Positions 11,846-18,964 of a DNA stretch of 64,000 nucleotides are shown piece by piece. The notes under the pieces are model-generated. The model was not told the origin of the DNA. It saw only the letters and a list, made by a program, of their open reading frames with translations, and searched no databases. Numbering within the stretch: position 1 is the stretch's first letter; every line of letters starts with the position of its first letter. The stretch is from Bordetella genomosp. 5 (GTDB taxonomy: Bacteria > Pseudomonadota > Gammaproteobacteria > Burkholderiales > Burkholderiaceae_B): contig NZ_NEVN01000013.1 of the NCBI RefSeq assembly GCF_002261475.1, positions 434,001-498,000 on the forward strand, written 5' to 3'. The position numbers were made by a program, and so were the translations under genes.

Positions 11846-12484
11846 TCACGCGGAGATGGCGGAGAGTGTGCTCAATTCGCGCACGAGCCTGGGCTTCTTT
11901 CCCCCCAGCACATCGCTCTGAATTCGATAGATGACGGATTTGAGCAGTTCGGTTTGAGACAGCGCGGTCTCGTCGATCAAGGTCTGCACGTCGCTAGCAA
12001 TGACCGGTGTGACCTTCATCGACAGCCTGCGCCGTGCGGCGCCGCGACGTTCCTCGTATTGCGTTTTAAGGACTTCGTGCGCGGCCACCAACGCCTCCTT
12101 GGGATATTCGCCGCAGGCGAAGCGATGCAGATAGAGCGTCAGGAGCGTTTTGCGAAAGTCAGTGGTGCTGTTTGCATCGACGGAGTAAGCGGCGAGATCC
12201 AGCATGTCGATGTAAACGGCAGGCAGGTTGGCCTCCAGCGGGCGCGTAGCTTTGCTGCGCGCCTCTCGGATTGCAGGCGTGGACTGGGCGGGAATGGCGA
12301 CCACGCTGTCGCAGCGATCGCAAGTCGATACCAAAATATCGCGGGCGCAGCCATTGCCATCACTGAATGGGACGTCGCGGCGCCGGAATGTCGTGACCAC
12401 GATCTCTTTGCAATGAGCGCATATCGCCTTGCTTTTATCGCCTTCGACGTAGAGTCGGCTGTTCTGAGTCGCTCGAGCTTTCAT
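11846..12484 (-). CDS. Antitoxin-like protein: MqsA-type zinc ribbon plus C-terminal ribbon-helix-helix
   Basis: A 212-residue protein not assignable to a named gene. Cys22-x2-Cys25 and Cys55-x2-Cys58 form two CxxC pairs 29 residues apart, close to the zinc-binding spacing of MqsA antitoxins. The C-terminal part from about residue 152 (RRLSMKVTPVIASDV, then LSQTELLKSVIYRI) looks like a CopG-type ribbon-helix-helix rather than the Cro-like HTH of MqsA. The start codon overlaps by ATGA the stop of a short upstream frame that resembles an MqsR C-terminus, and toxin-before-antitoxin order is typical for mqsRA. A/T content is higher than in neighbouring genes, which fits acquired DNA. The antitoxin role is inference. 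Confidence 0.6.
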   Translation of the reverse strand: MKARATQNSRLYVEGDKSKAICAHCKEIVVTTFRRRDVPFSDGNGCARDILVSTCDRCDSVVAIPAQSTPAIREARSKATRPLEANLPAVYIDMLDLAAYSVDANSTTDFRKTLLTLYLHRFACGEYPKEALVAAHEVLKTQYEERRGAARRRLSMKVTPVIASDVQTLIDETALSQTELLKSVIYRIQSDVLGGKKPRLVRELSTLSAISA

Positions 12485-12603
12485 TGATGCACGCTGATGA
12501 ATACGGTGTCGGGATCGGCGTCCAGGAAGTAGAACTTGATGTACCAGCCCTGCGTCTTGATCACGTGCACCTCCACTGAATTGATGACGTGGTGAGGGGA
12601 TGT
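12481..12603 (-). pseudogene. 3' remnant of an MqsR-like toxin gene
   Basis: The frame upstream of the zinc-ribbon gene reads about 40 codons from an in-frame TAA (12604-12606) to the TGA at 12481-12483, ending HVIKTQGWYIKFYF and VFISVHQ. Its shape (Y-I-K-F beta strand, short turn, V-F-I-S-V strand) resembles the last two strands of MqsR toxins. GTG codons at 12564, 12570 and 12576 could start a tiny peptide, but no N-terminal half (about 70 residues in MqsR) is present. The ATGA overlap with the downstream gene shows the original coupling. I read this as a truncated toxin. Confidence 0.45.
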
Positions 12604-12785
12604 TTAGTGCTCACTGCCCTTGCATCTCATGAGCATTGCCGCCACGGTCGCGGAAGATACCGCGCCGGTTGCCAGCAATTAGGCGCGCGAGTGTTTGCCC
12701 GGTGCCGAGGTGTTTGTAACCTGGGCAGCGCGGGCAAGGATCTAGGAATGGTCTGGTCTTGTGCGAGGGGTGGGCGCGATGCGGT

Positions 12786-13220
12786 TCACGCGTCCGCGTA
12801 ATACTGCAGCCGCAGGTCTTCGAGTTGGGCGAGCATTTCTTCGTAGAGGCCCGGCACGGTGAATTCGGAGCGGGACTCGACGCGTTTGAGCAGCATGATG
12901 CTGGGGAAGACGAGGAGCGAGGTTTCCTTGTAGCGCACGACGGGATCGCGGCCGTATTCGTCTTCGGTGATCCACCACTGATAGTCGGGATGGTTGCGCG
13001 TAAGGACGCGGCCGAAGGCGACGCCCAGCGACGTGAGGGTGTACTCGGCTTCGGGCTCGATGGTCTTGGTGTCGAGCAGGCGTTGCAGGCGCACCAGGTC
13101 GCTCAGCGTGCCGTCGAGCGGCTTGCCGGTGAGCGACTGCACGAGTTCGTCGGCGTGGGCGAACTGCTCGTCGAGCACGCGTTGTTCGTCGGGCGTGAGG
13201 GCTTCGATATTGGGCTGCAT
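12786..13220 (-). CDS. DUF3806 domain-containing protein
   Basis: A 144-residue cytoplasmic protein beginning MQPNIEALTPDEQRVLDEQF. The body has WWITEDEYGRDPVVRYKETSLLVFP, which I associate with DUF3806, a family with no assigned biochemical function. There is no signal peptide or membrane segment. An alternative ATG at 13232 adds four residues; neither start has a clear ribosome binding site. It stands alone between the antitoxin-like locus and the iclR gene, so context gives no clue. Confidence 0.7.
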   Translation of the reverse strand: MQPNIEALTPDEQRVLDEQFAHADELVQSLTGKPLDGTLSDLVRLQRLLDTKTIEPEAEYTLTSLGVAFGRVLTRNHPDYQWWITEDEYGRDPVVRYKETSLLVFPSIMLLKRVESRSEFTVPGLYEEMLAQLEDLRLQYYADA

Positions 13221-13397
13221 GCCCCCCAGCATAAGCGATGCGGGATGGGGGGCCAAACGTGCGAGACGGATCCGGGTGGCGCCGGGCCCGCCCTCCGCGA
13301 TGCGCAACACGGCCCTCATCGCGCGGATCAATGGGCGCTTCCGCTCGCCCTGGCCGTCTGGCAGGTGGTGGCAAGCCCCGCCTGACGGGGCGCCGCG

Positions 13398-14183
13398 TCA
13401 GGTGCCCGAGATTGCGTAGGCGGTCTTCAGCAACTGCGGCACGATCTCGCGGACCAGCCGCTCGGGCGGGAACTCGTCGGCCGCCGCGGTGATGTTGAGC
13501 GCGGCCACGGGCCTGCGCAGATCGTCGCGCAGCAACACCGCCGCGCCCACCTGATTGAGCAGGACCTGATCGTGCGTGAGGGCATAACCCTGGCTGCGCG
13601 CCAGTCGCACCTCCGCCGCCAGCTTGCCGGGGTCGGTCTCGGTGCGGCCGGTGTAGGCGGTGATCTCGGCGCGGCTGAAGTAATGATCGAGCGCGATGTC
13701 GTCGAGCGGCGTCAGCAGCATGCGGCCGGCGCTGTTGCTCCAGGCCGGCATGCGGCGGCCCGGCAGCATTTCGGCCAGCGTGAGCTGGCGGCTCGGCAAG
13801 CGCAGCAGATAGATCATGTCCATGCCGTCGAGCACGCTCATGTTCACGGCCAGTCCGCAGCGCTCACGCAGCGCGACCAGATGCGGCGCGGCGCGCGAGA
13901 CCAGGGGGTCGCTGCGCAAAAAGAAATAGCTCAGTTCCACGACCCGCGGGCCGAGCCCGTAGCGGCGCGTGCGCGGATCTTTTTCGAGATAGCCGAGGCG
14001 TTCCCACGAGTGGGTGAAGCGCTGCACCGCGCTTTTGCCGAGGCCGGTGATCTGCACGAGCTCGGTCAGGCTGAGTGACTCGCGCGCCTGACGAAACGCC
14101 TCGAGCACGCGCATGGCCTTGCCCAGCGACGCCACATAGAGCGGATCGCTGGATTCGGGGGACGCGAGATCGGGCTGGGTCAT
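13398..14183 (-). CDS. IclR family transcriptional regulator
   Basis: A 261-residue IclR regulator. The N-terminal winged helix-turn-helix spans about residues 15-75 (SLGKAMRVLEAF, LSLTELVQITGLGKSAVQRF, GYLEKD) and the effector-binding domain covers the rest (VNMSVLDGMDMIYLLRLPS, GRRMPAWSNSAGRMLL). It diverges from the amidase gene at 14331, and a 25-bp inverted repeat between them is a good candidate for its operator. It very likely controls the amidase/Bug receptor pair and itself. A weak 6-bp hairpin at 13375-13391 follows its stop. Confidence 0.92.
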   Translation of the reverse strand: MTQPDLASPESSDPLYVASLGKAMRVLEAFRQARESLSLTELVQITGLGKSAVQRFTHSWERLGYLEKDPRTRRYGLGPRVVELSYFFLRSDPLVSRAAPHLVALRERCGLAVNMSVLDGMDMIYLLRLPSRQLTLAEMLPGRRMPAWSNSAGRMLLTPLDDIALDHYFSRAEITAYTGRTETDPGKLAAEVRLARSQGYALTHDQVLLNQVGAAVLLRDDLRRPVAALNITAAADEFPPERLVREIVPQLLKTAYAISGT

Positions 14184-14272
14184 GGTGGGCGAGGCGGCGA
14201 GTGACCCGGCGCCGTGTTTACCCGGATTGCGGGCGGGGGCGGCGTGGGCGTATAAAAACCTTGAATTCAGTA

Positions 14273-14297
14273 CGAAGTATTGTAATGCAATACTTCG
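14273..14297. promoter_or_regulatory. Palindromic operator between iclR and amidase genes
   Basis: CGAAGTATTG (14273-14282) and CAATACTTCG (14288-14297) form a perfect 10-bp inverted repeat around a 5-bp spacer, in the middle of the 147-bp divergent intergenic region. Centre spacing and symmetry fit an IclR dimer site. A -35-like TTGAAT is at 14261-14266. Confidence 0.7.
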
Positions 14298-14330
14298 CAC
14301 AATGACTCCGTCTGATACCGAGGACAAACC

Positions 14331-15752
14331 ATGAGTTGGGAAACCGTGTGTGGCCTGAGCGCCGTACAGATGCGCGCCGAGATCGAAGCCGGGCACTTGA
14401 GTGCGCGCGAGCTGGTGGATGCGCACCTGGAGGCGATCGCCCATTGGAACCCCGTGGTGAACGCCATCATCACGCTGGACGCCGATAGCGCCCGCGCGCG
14501 TGCGCTGGCCTGCGACGAAGCCCAGGCGCGCGGCGAGACGCGTGGCCTGCTGCACGGCTTGCCCGTGGCTCACAAAGACTGCTTTCTCACCGCCGGCATG
14601 CGCACCACCTGGGGCTCGCCTGTGTACGAGACCTTCGTGCCGGCGCAGTCGAGCCTGGTGGTGAGCCGTCAGCAGCAGGCCGGCGCGATCACGCTCGGCA
14701 AGACCAACATGCCCGAGTTCGGCGCGGGCTCGCAAACCTTCAATCCGCTCTTCGGCGCGACCCGCAATCCCTACGATCCGCGCCTCACGGCCGGGGGCAG
14801 CAGCGGCGGCGCGGCCGCCGCGCTGGCCTGCCGCATGCTGCCGCTCGCCGACGGCACCGATATGGGCGGATCGCTGCGCAATCCCGCGAGCTTCTGCAAT
14901 GTGGTGGGGTTGCGGCCCTCGCCCGGGCGCGTCCCGCAGGTGCCGGGCTCGGCGATCTACAACACGCTCACCGTCGCCGGTCCGATGGCCCGCACGGTGG
15001 CCGACGCCGCGTTGATGCTCGCCGCGCTGGCGGGCCCGGATGCGCGCGATCCGCTTTCCATCGAGCAGGACCCCGCCCGTTTCCTGGCCGCGCTGGATCA
15101 CGATTTCACCGGCACGCGGATCGCCTACGCGCCGACCTGGGGCGGCCTGCCGACCGAGCCGCGCGTGGTGCAGGCGTTGCAGGCGCAACTATCTGTGTTC
15201 GACACGCTCGGCTGCCACGTCAGCGAGGCCTGCCCGGACTTCCGTGGCGCGGATGCGTCGTTCCACGCCTTGCGTGGTCTCGCGTTCGCGGTGACCCAGG
15301 GCGACACGCTCGTGCGCGAGCGCGCCCGCATGAAGGACACGGTGATCTGGAACACCGAGCTCGGTCTCAACCAGACGGGCGCCGCGCTGGCGCAGGCTGA
15401 ACGCGACCGTGGCGCCCTCTTCGCGCGCATGCATGCGTTCATGCAGGATCACGACTTTCTGATCGGCCCGGTCAGCCAGGTCGCGCCCTTCCCTGCCGAC
15501 GAAGAGTACGTACGCGAGATCGACGGCACGGCGATGAATAACTACATCGACTGGATGCGCTCGGGCTATTACCTGTCGCTCACCGGCCATCCGGCGATAT
15601 CCGTGCCCTGCGGCTTCACGGCCGAGGGGCTGCCGGTCGGCATCCAGATCGTGGGCCGTTATCGCGACGAGCTTGGCGTGCTGCGTCTGGCGCACGCCTT
15701 CGAACAGGCCACGCAGTGCTGGCGGCAGGCGCCGCGGCATCCCGCCGCCTGA
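14331..15752 (+). CDS. Amidase signature family hydrolase
   Basis: A 473-residue amidase of the Ser-cisSer-Lys type. The catalytic triad is visible as Lys82 (VAHKD), Ser157 in AGGSSGG and Ser181 in DMGGSLRNPA. These enzymes hydrolyse carboxamides to acid and ammonia in the cytoplasm; substrate cannot be deduced. The C-terminus contains GHPAISVPCGFTAEGLPVGIQIVG, normal for the family. The gene is followed after 60 bp by a Bug-type periplasmic receptor, and both are presumably regulated by the divergent IclR protein. Confidence 0.9.
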   Translation: MSWETVCGLSAVQMRAEIEAGHLSARELVDAHLEAIAHWNPVVNAIITLDADSARARALACDEAQARGETRGLLHGLPVAHKDCFLTAGMRTTWGSPVYETFVPAQSSLVVSRQQQAGAITLGKTNMPEFGAGSQTFNPLFGATRNPYDPRLTAGGSSGGAAAALACRMLPLADGTDMGGSLRNPASFCNVVGLRPSPGRVPQVPGSAIYNTLTVAGPMARTVADAALMLAALAGPDARDPLSIEQDPARFLAALDHDFTGTRIAYAPTWGGLPTEPRVVQALQAQLSVFDTLGCHVSEACPDFRGADASFHALRGLAFAVTQGDTLVRERARMKDTVIWNTELGLNQTGAALAQAERDRGALFARMHAFMQDHDFLIGPVSQVAPFPADEEYVREIDGTAMNNYIDWMRSGYYLSLTGHPAISVPCGFTAEGLPVGIQIVGRYRDELGVLRLAHAFEQATQCWRQAPRHPAA

Positions 15753-15812
15753 GGATCACTCCATTACGACACAGGATGCCGGATCGGCGTCCACACACAG
15801 GGGAAGCAGTTC

Positions 15813-16802
15813 ATGTTGCGCAAGTCTCTACAACGTCTGGCCGGTCTCGGCCTCGCGGGCCTTCTGGCCCTGCCGGGCATCGCCGCGGCACAAGCCGCGC
15901 CCGCCCAGAGCTGGCCTACCAAGCCCGTCACGCTCGTCGTGCCGTTCCCGCCGGGCGGCTCGACCGACGTGCTGGCGCGCCTGTTCGCGGCCAAGCTGGG
16001 CGAGCGCCTGGGTCAGAGCGTGGTGGTGGAGAATCGCCCCGGGGCCAACACCGGCATCGGCGCCGCCGCGGTGGCCCGTGCCGCGCCCGATGGCTACACC
16101 TTGATGATCACCGGCGCGCCCACGTTCACGACCAACTCGCTGCTCTATCCCAACCTGGGCTATGACCCGATCAAGAGCTACGAGTACGTCGCGATTGCCG
16201 GCAGCGCGCCGTTCGTGATTCTGACCAATACGCAGAGCGGTCTGGCCACCGTGAACGATCTGGTGACCAAGTCCAAGAACGACCCCCTGAGCTTCGGCTC
16301 CTTCGGTACGGCGTCCACGCCGCACCTGGCCGGCGAGTACCTGGCCCAGCGCAGCGGCGCCAAGCTGCTGCATGTGCCGTACCGCGGCAGCGCGCCGGCC
16401 ATGACCGACCTGATCGGCAACCAGATCCCGCTGTCCATCGACACGCTGGTCGCGGCCCTGCCGCAGATGCGCGCGGGCAAGGTGCGCGCGGTCGCCCTGA
16501 CCAGCGCGGCACGCTCGGCGCTGGTGCCCGATGTGCCCACCGTGAACGAGTCGGGCGTGGCGGGCTACGACTTCATCACCTGGTACGGCATCGCGGCGCC
16601 GAGCGGCACGCCGCAGCCGGTGGTCGACAAGCTCAGCGTGCAGGTGCGCGAGATGCTCGCCGATCCCCAGATGCTCGAAAAGATGCGCGAGCTCGGCTTC
16701 GATCCGTTCTATGCCGACAGCAAGGCCTTCCGGGCGCGGGTCGAGCAGGAGCTCGAGCGCAACGCCGCCGTCATCAAGGCCGCCGGCGTCAAGGTGGATT
16801 GA
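15813..16802 (+). CDS. Bug/TctC family tripartite tricarboxylate transporter substrate-binding protein
   Basis: A 329-residue periplasmic receptor. An N-terminal signal peptide (LRKSLQRLAGLGLAGLLALPGIAAAQA) is followed by the Bug signature WPTKPVTLVVPFPPGGSTDVLAR and VVVENRPGA. These proteins bind small carboxylates or amides; they are hugely expanded in Bordetella and relatives, and many are orphans without TctA/TctB membrane partners, as here. Cotranscription with the amidase suggests it captures an amide or the derived acid. The gene ends at a convergent junction holding tandem repeats and a palindrome. Confidence 0.93.
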   Translation: MLRKSLQRLAGLGLAGLLALPGIAAAQAAPAQSWPTKPVTLVVPFPPGGSTDVLARLFAAKLGERLGQSVVVENRPGANTGIGAAAVARAAPDGYTLMITGAPTFTTNSLLYPNLGYDPIKSYEYVAIAGSAPFVILTNTQSGLATVNDLVTKSKNDPLSFGSFGTASTPHLAGEYLAQRSGAKLLHVPYRGSAPAMTDLIGNQIPLSIDTLVAALPQMRAGKVRAVALTSAARSALVPDVPTVNESGVAGYDFITWYGIAAPSGTPQPVVDKLSVQVREMLADPQMLEKMRELGFDPFYADSKAFRARVEQELERNAAVIKAAGVKVD

Positions 16803-16803
16803 G

Positions 16804-16873
16804 TTGCACGGTTAGGGGCGCACGGCTAGTGGCGCGCGGCTAGTGGCGCGCGGCTAGCGGCGCACGGATGGTG
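16804..16873. repeat. Five degenerate 14-bp tandem repeats after the Bug receptor gene
   Basis: Five consecutive 14-mers start right after the stop codon. Units 2 to 4 read GCGCACGGCTAGTG, GCGCGCGGCTAGTG and GCGCGCGGCTAGCG; the first and fifth are more diverged. The array abuts the 28-bp palindrome at 16870. Confidence 0.8.
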
Positions 16874-16897
16874 ACGGGCGGCGCGCCGCCCGTCACC
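16870..16897. terminator. Bidirectional terminator-like palindrome
   Basis: GGTGACGGGCGGCG and its exact reverse complement form a perfect 28-bp palindrome (12-bp stem, GCGC loop when folded) between the convergent Bug receptor and acylphosphatase genes. There is no long T-run on either side, so efficiency is uncertain. Confidence 0.6.
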
Positions 16898-16899
16898 CT

Positions 16900-17184
16900 T
16901 CAATGCTGCGCGAAATGGCGGAAGCGCTTTTCGGTGTCGTCGCGGCGCGTTTCGATGTCGGTCACGACGGCGGCGGGCGGGCCGCGGCGCAGCCATTCGA
17001 GCATCTGATCGACCTGATCGGGCGTGCCCTGAATCAGCGCTTCGACCGTGCCGTCTTCCATGTTCTGGACCCAGCCGGTGGCACCGACGAGATGGGCACG
17101 GCGCACCGTGGCGTGGCGATAACCCACGCCCTGCACCTTGCCCCGGACGATGATGTGGAGGGTCTCGATGTGGGCGTCTTGCAT
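16900..17184 (-). CDS. acyP: Acylphosphatase
   Basis: A 94-residue acylphosphatase beginning MQDAHIETLHIIVRGKVQGVGYRHA. The phosphate-binding loop with the catalytic Arg (GKVQGVGYR) and the later GATGWVQNMEDGTVEALIQG segment with the conserved Asn are both intact. The enzyme hydrolyses acyl phosphates such as acetyl phosphate. Length is standard. It diverges from the hydroxyacid dehydrogenase gene and converges on the Bug receptor gene. Confidence 0.95.
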   Translation of the reverse strand: MQDAHIETLHIIVRGKVQGVGYRHATVRRAHLVGATGWVQNMEDGTVEALIQGTPDQVDQMLEWLRRGPPAAVVTDIETRRDDTEKRFRHFAQH

Positions 17185-17391
17185 GTGATGGCTTCCTTCG
17201 TAATCCGGCGGCGCGCATGTTGCGCCGCATCCAAACATTATCGACGCATTATGGCCCGGCCCGGGCGCGGCGCGCCGGAGCCGGGCGTATACTGAGCCCC
17301 GCCCCGGCGCCTGCCGGCGCGCCACGCGGGGCGTCCCACGCGCGGCGTGCTACGCCGGTCGCATCCACCGCGACTCTTCCCGACCATTCCA

Positions 17392-18555
17392 ATGAGCCAA
17401 GATCTCTCCAAGATCACTTGCATCGAAGACCTGCGGGTGATTGCGCAAAAGCGCGTGCCCCGCATGTTCTACGACTATGCCGATTCAGGCGCCTGGACCG
17501 AAGGCACGTACCGCGCCAACCAGGAAGACTTTCAAAAGATCAAACTGCGCCAGCGCGTGGCGGTCGATATGGAAGGCCGCTCGCTGCGCACCACCATGGC
17601 GGGCATCGACACCGTCATGCCGATGGCGATCGCGCCCACGGGCCTGACCGGCATGCAGCATGCCGACGGCGAGATCCTCGCCGCGCAGGCGGCCGCCGAC
17701 TTCGGCGTGCCGTTCACGCTGTCCACCATGAGCATCTGCTCGATCGAAGACGTGGCGCAGGCGACCGGCAAGCCGTTCTGGTTCCAGCTCTACGTGATGC
17801 GCGACCGCGAGTTCTGCGGCAACCTGATCGACCGCGCCAAGGCGGCCGGCTGCTCGGCGCTGGTGCTCACGCTCGATCTCCAGATCCTGGGTCAGCGCCA
17901 CAAAGACATCAAGAACGGCCTGTCGACGCCGCCCAAGCCGACGCTGCGCAACCTGATCAATCTGGCGACTAAGCCGCGCTGGTGCATGAGCATGCTGGGC
18001 ACCAAGCGCCGCACGTTCGGCAACATCGTGGGCCACGCCAAGGGCGTGAGCGACCTCTCCTCGCTGTCTTCCTGGACCGCCGAGCAGTTCGATCCCCGCC
18101 TGAGCTGGGACGACGTGAAGTGGATCAAGGACCGCTGGGGCGGCAAGATCATCCTCAAGGGCATCCTCGACCCCGAAGACGCCGAGCTGGCGGCTCAGAG
18201 CGGCGCCGATGCGCTCATCGTCAGCAACCACGGCGGGCGTCAGCTCGACGGCGCCTTGTCGTCGATCGCGGTGCTGCCCTCCATCGTGCAGGCCGCGGGG
18301 TCGCGCATCGAGGTCTGGCTCGACGGCGGTATCCGGGGCGGACAGGACATTCTCAAGTCGGTGGCGCTGGGCGCCCGCGGCACGATGATCGGCCGCGCCT
18401 TCCTGTATGGCCTGGGCGCCTACGGCCAGGCCGGCGTCACGCGCGCGCTCGAGATTCTGTACAAGGAAATGGACGTGACGATGGCGCTGTGCGGGCGCAA
18501 GAACATCTCGCAGGTCGACCAGAGCATCCTGGTGCCCGGCACCTATCCCACCTGA
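17392..18555 (+). CDS. lldD: FMN-dependent alpha-hydroxyacid dehydrogenase (LldD-like)
   Basis: A 387-residue TIM-barrel flavoenzyme of the FMN-dependent alpha-hydroxyacid oxidase/dehydrogenase family. Seen are VPRMFYDYADSGAW at the N-terminus, FWFQLYVMRDR, the catalytic His in IVSNHGGRQLDG, and the phosphate-binding VWLDGGIRGGQDILKSVALGA. E. coli LldD oxidises L-lactate to pyruvate and passes electrons to quinone; the substrate here could equally be another 2-hydroxyacid such as mandelate or glycolate. The start at 17392 (MSQDLSKITCIEDL) is chosen because upstream residues look non-coding. It stands alone, followed by hairpins. Confidence 0.88.
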   Translation: MSQDLSKITCIEDLRVIAQKRVPRMFYDYADSGAWTEGTYRANQEDFQKIKLRQRVAVDMEGRSLRTTMAGIDTVMPMAIAPTGLTGMQHADGEILAAQAAADFGVPFTLSTMSICSIEDVAQATGKPFWFQLYVMRDREFCGNLIDRAKAAGCSALVLTLDLQILGQRHKDIKNGLSTPPKPTLRNLINLATKPRWCMSMLGTKRRTFGNIVGHAKGVSDLSSLSSWTAEQFDPRLSWDDVKWIKDRWGGKIILKGILDPEDAELAAQSGADALIVSNHGGRQLDGALSSIAVLPSIVQAAGSRIEVWLDGGIRGGQDILKSVALGARGTMIGRAFLYGLGAYGQAGVTRALEILYKEMDVTMALCGRKNISQVDQSILVPGTYPT

Positions 18556-18598
18556 GCCAGGTCTCCGGACGTTCGTCCGGGATTCATCGCACGGCTAT

Positions 18599-18633
18599 CA
18601 CGGCCCCGACCTTGTCGGGGCCGTGTTCGTTTC
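18599..18633 (+). terminator. Rho-independent terminator after the hydroxyacid dehydrogenase gene
   Basis: CACGGCCCCGAC (18599-18610) pairs perfectly with 18614-18625 around a CTT loop, followed by GTTCGTTT. A smaller hairpin CCGGAC-GTTC-GTCCGG lies just upstream, starting near 18565. Confidence 0.75.
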
Positions 18634-18717
18634 CGCGGGCGCAGCTGCACAGGCGTTGCATATAGTTGCATGCACAATCATCTCATTTTTGCGTGCTACC
18701 GACGGCCTGCAAATCAA

Positions 18718-18775
18718 GTACGCGCGCGTACGCGTATATATGCGTGCGCGCGCAACTACCTGCGCGCGCACGCGC
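18718..18775. repeat. Alternating purine-pyrimidine (Z-DNA-type) tract with hairpin
   Basis: From 18718 to 18754, 37 consecutive bases alternate purine and pyrimidine without a break (GT, AC, GC and TA steps). Within it TGCGTGCGCGCGCA (18741-18754) is repeated inverted at 18761-18774 with one end mismatch and a six-base ACTACC loop. The tract sits in the 409-bp gap between the dehydrogenase terminator and the peptidase operon. The rest of that gap holds no gene that I can support. Confidence 0.75.
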
Positions 18776-18820
18776 TAGCGCGCACGCCCGCGCGCGAGAC
18801 GCGGCGCAACATGCGCACGT

Positions 18821-18864
18821 CCAGGGTAATCCCTGGCTGGGGATAACCCTTGAAATAAGGGGTT
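18821..18864 (+). promoter_or_regulatory. Two small stem-loops in the leader of the peptide operon
   Basis: CCAGGG-TAAT-CCCTGG at 18821-18836 is a perfect 6-bp inverted repeat, and AACCCTTG to AAGGGGTT (18845-18864) is an imperfect one. Both lie 100-145 bp before the first start codon of the operon. A regulatory role is possible but not shown. Confidence 0.35.
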
Positions 18865-18964
18865 TTGGCGAGTGGCACCTTCCGTCGCGAAAAAACTGGA
18901 ACTATCAGCGGGTCCAGTTTGGATGCAGACTCCGGACTACTTTGTCATCGCCCCGGAGATTGTC

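Noticed and set aside
12607-12785. Open frame on the minus strand with CPRCPGYKHLGTG, considered as the missing toxin N-terminus
   Set aside because: It is in a different frame, does not resemble MqsR, and has no start signal; I could not support a gene.
18599-18800. The hairpin-rich region considered as a small RNA gene
   Set aside because: The first hairpin is a normal terminator, and the rest lacks a promoter and a terminal T-run.
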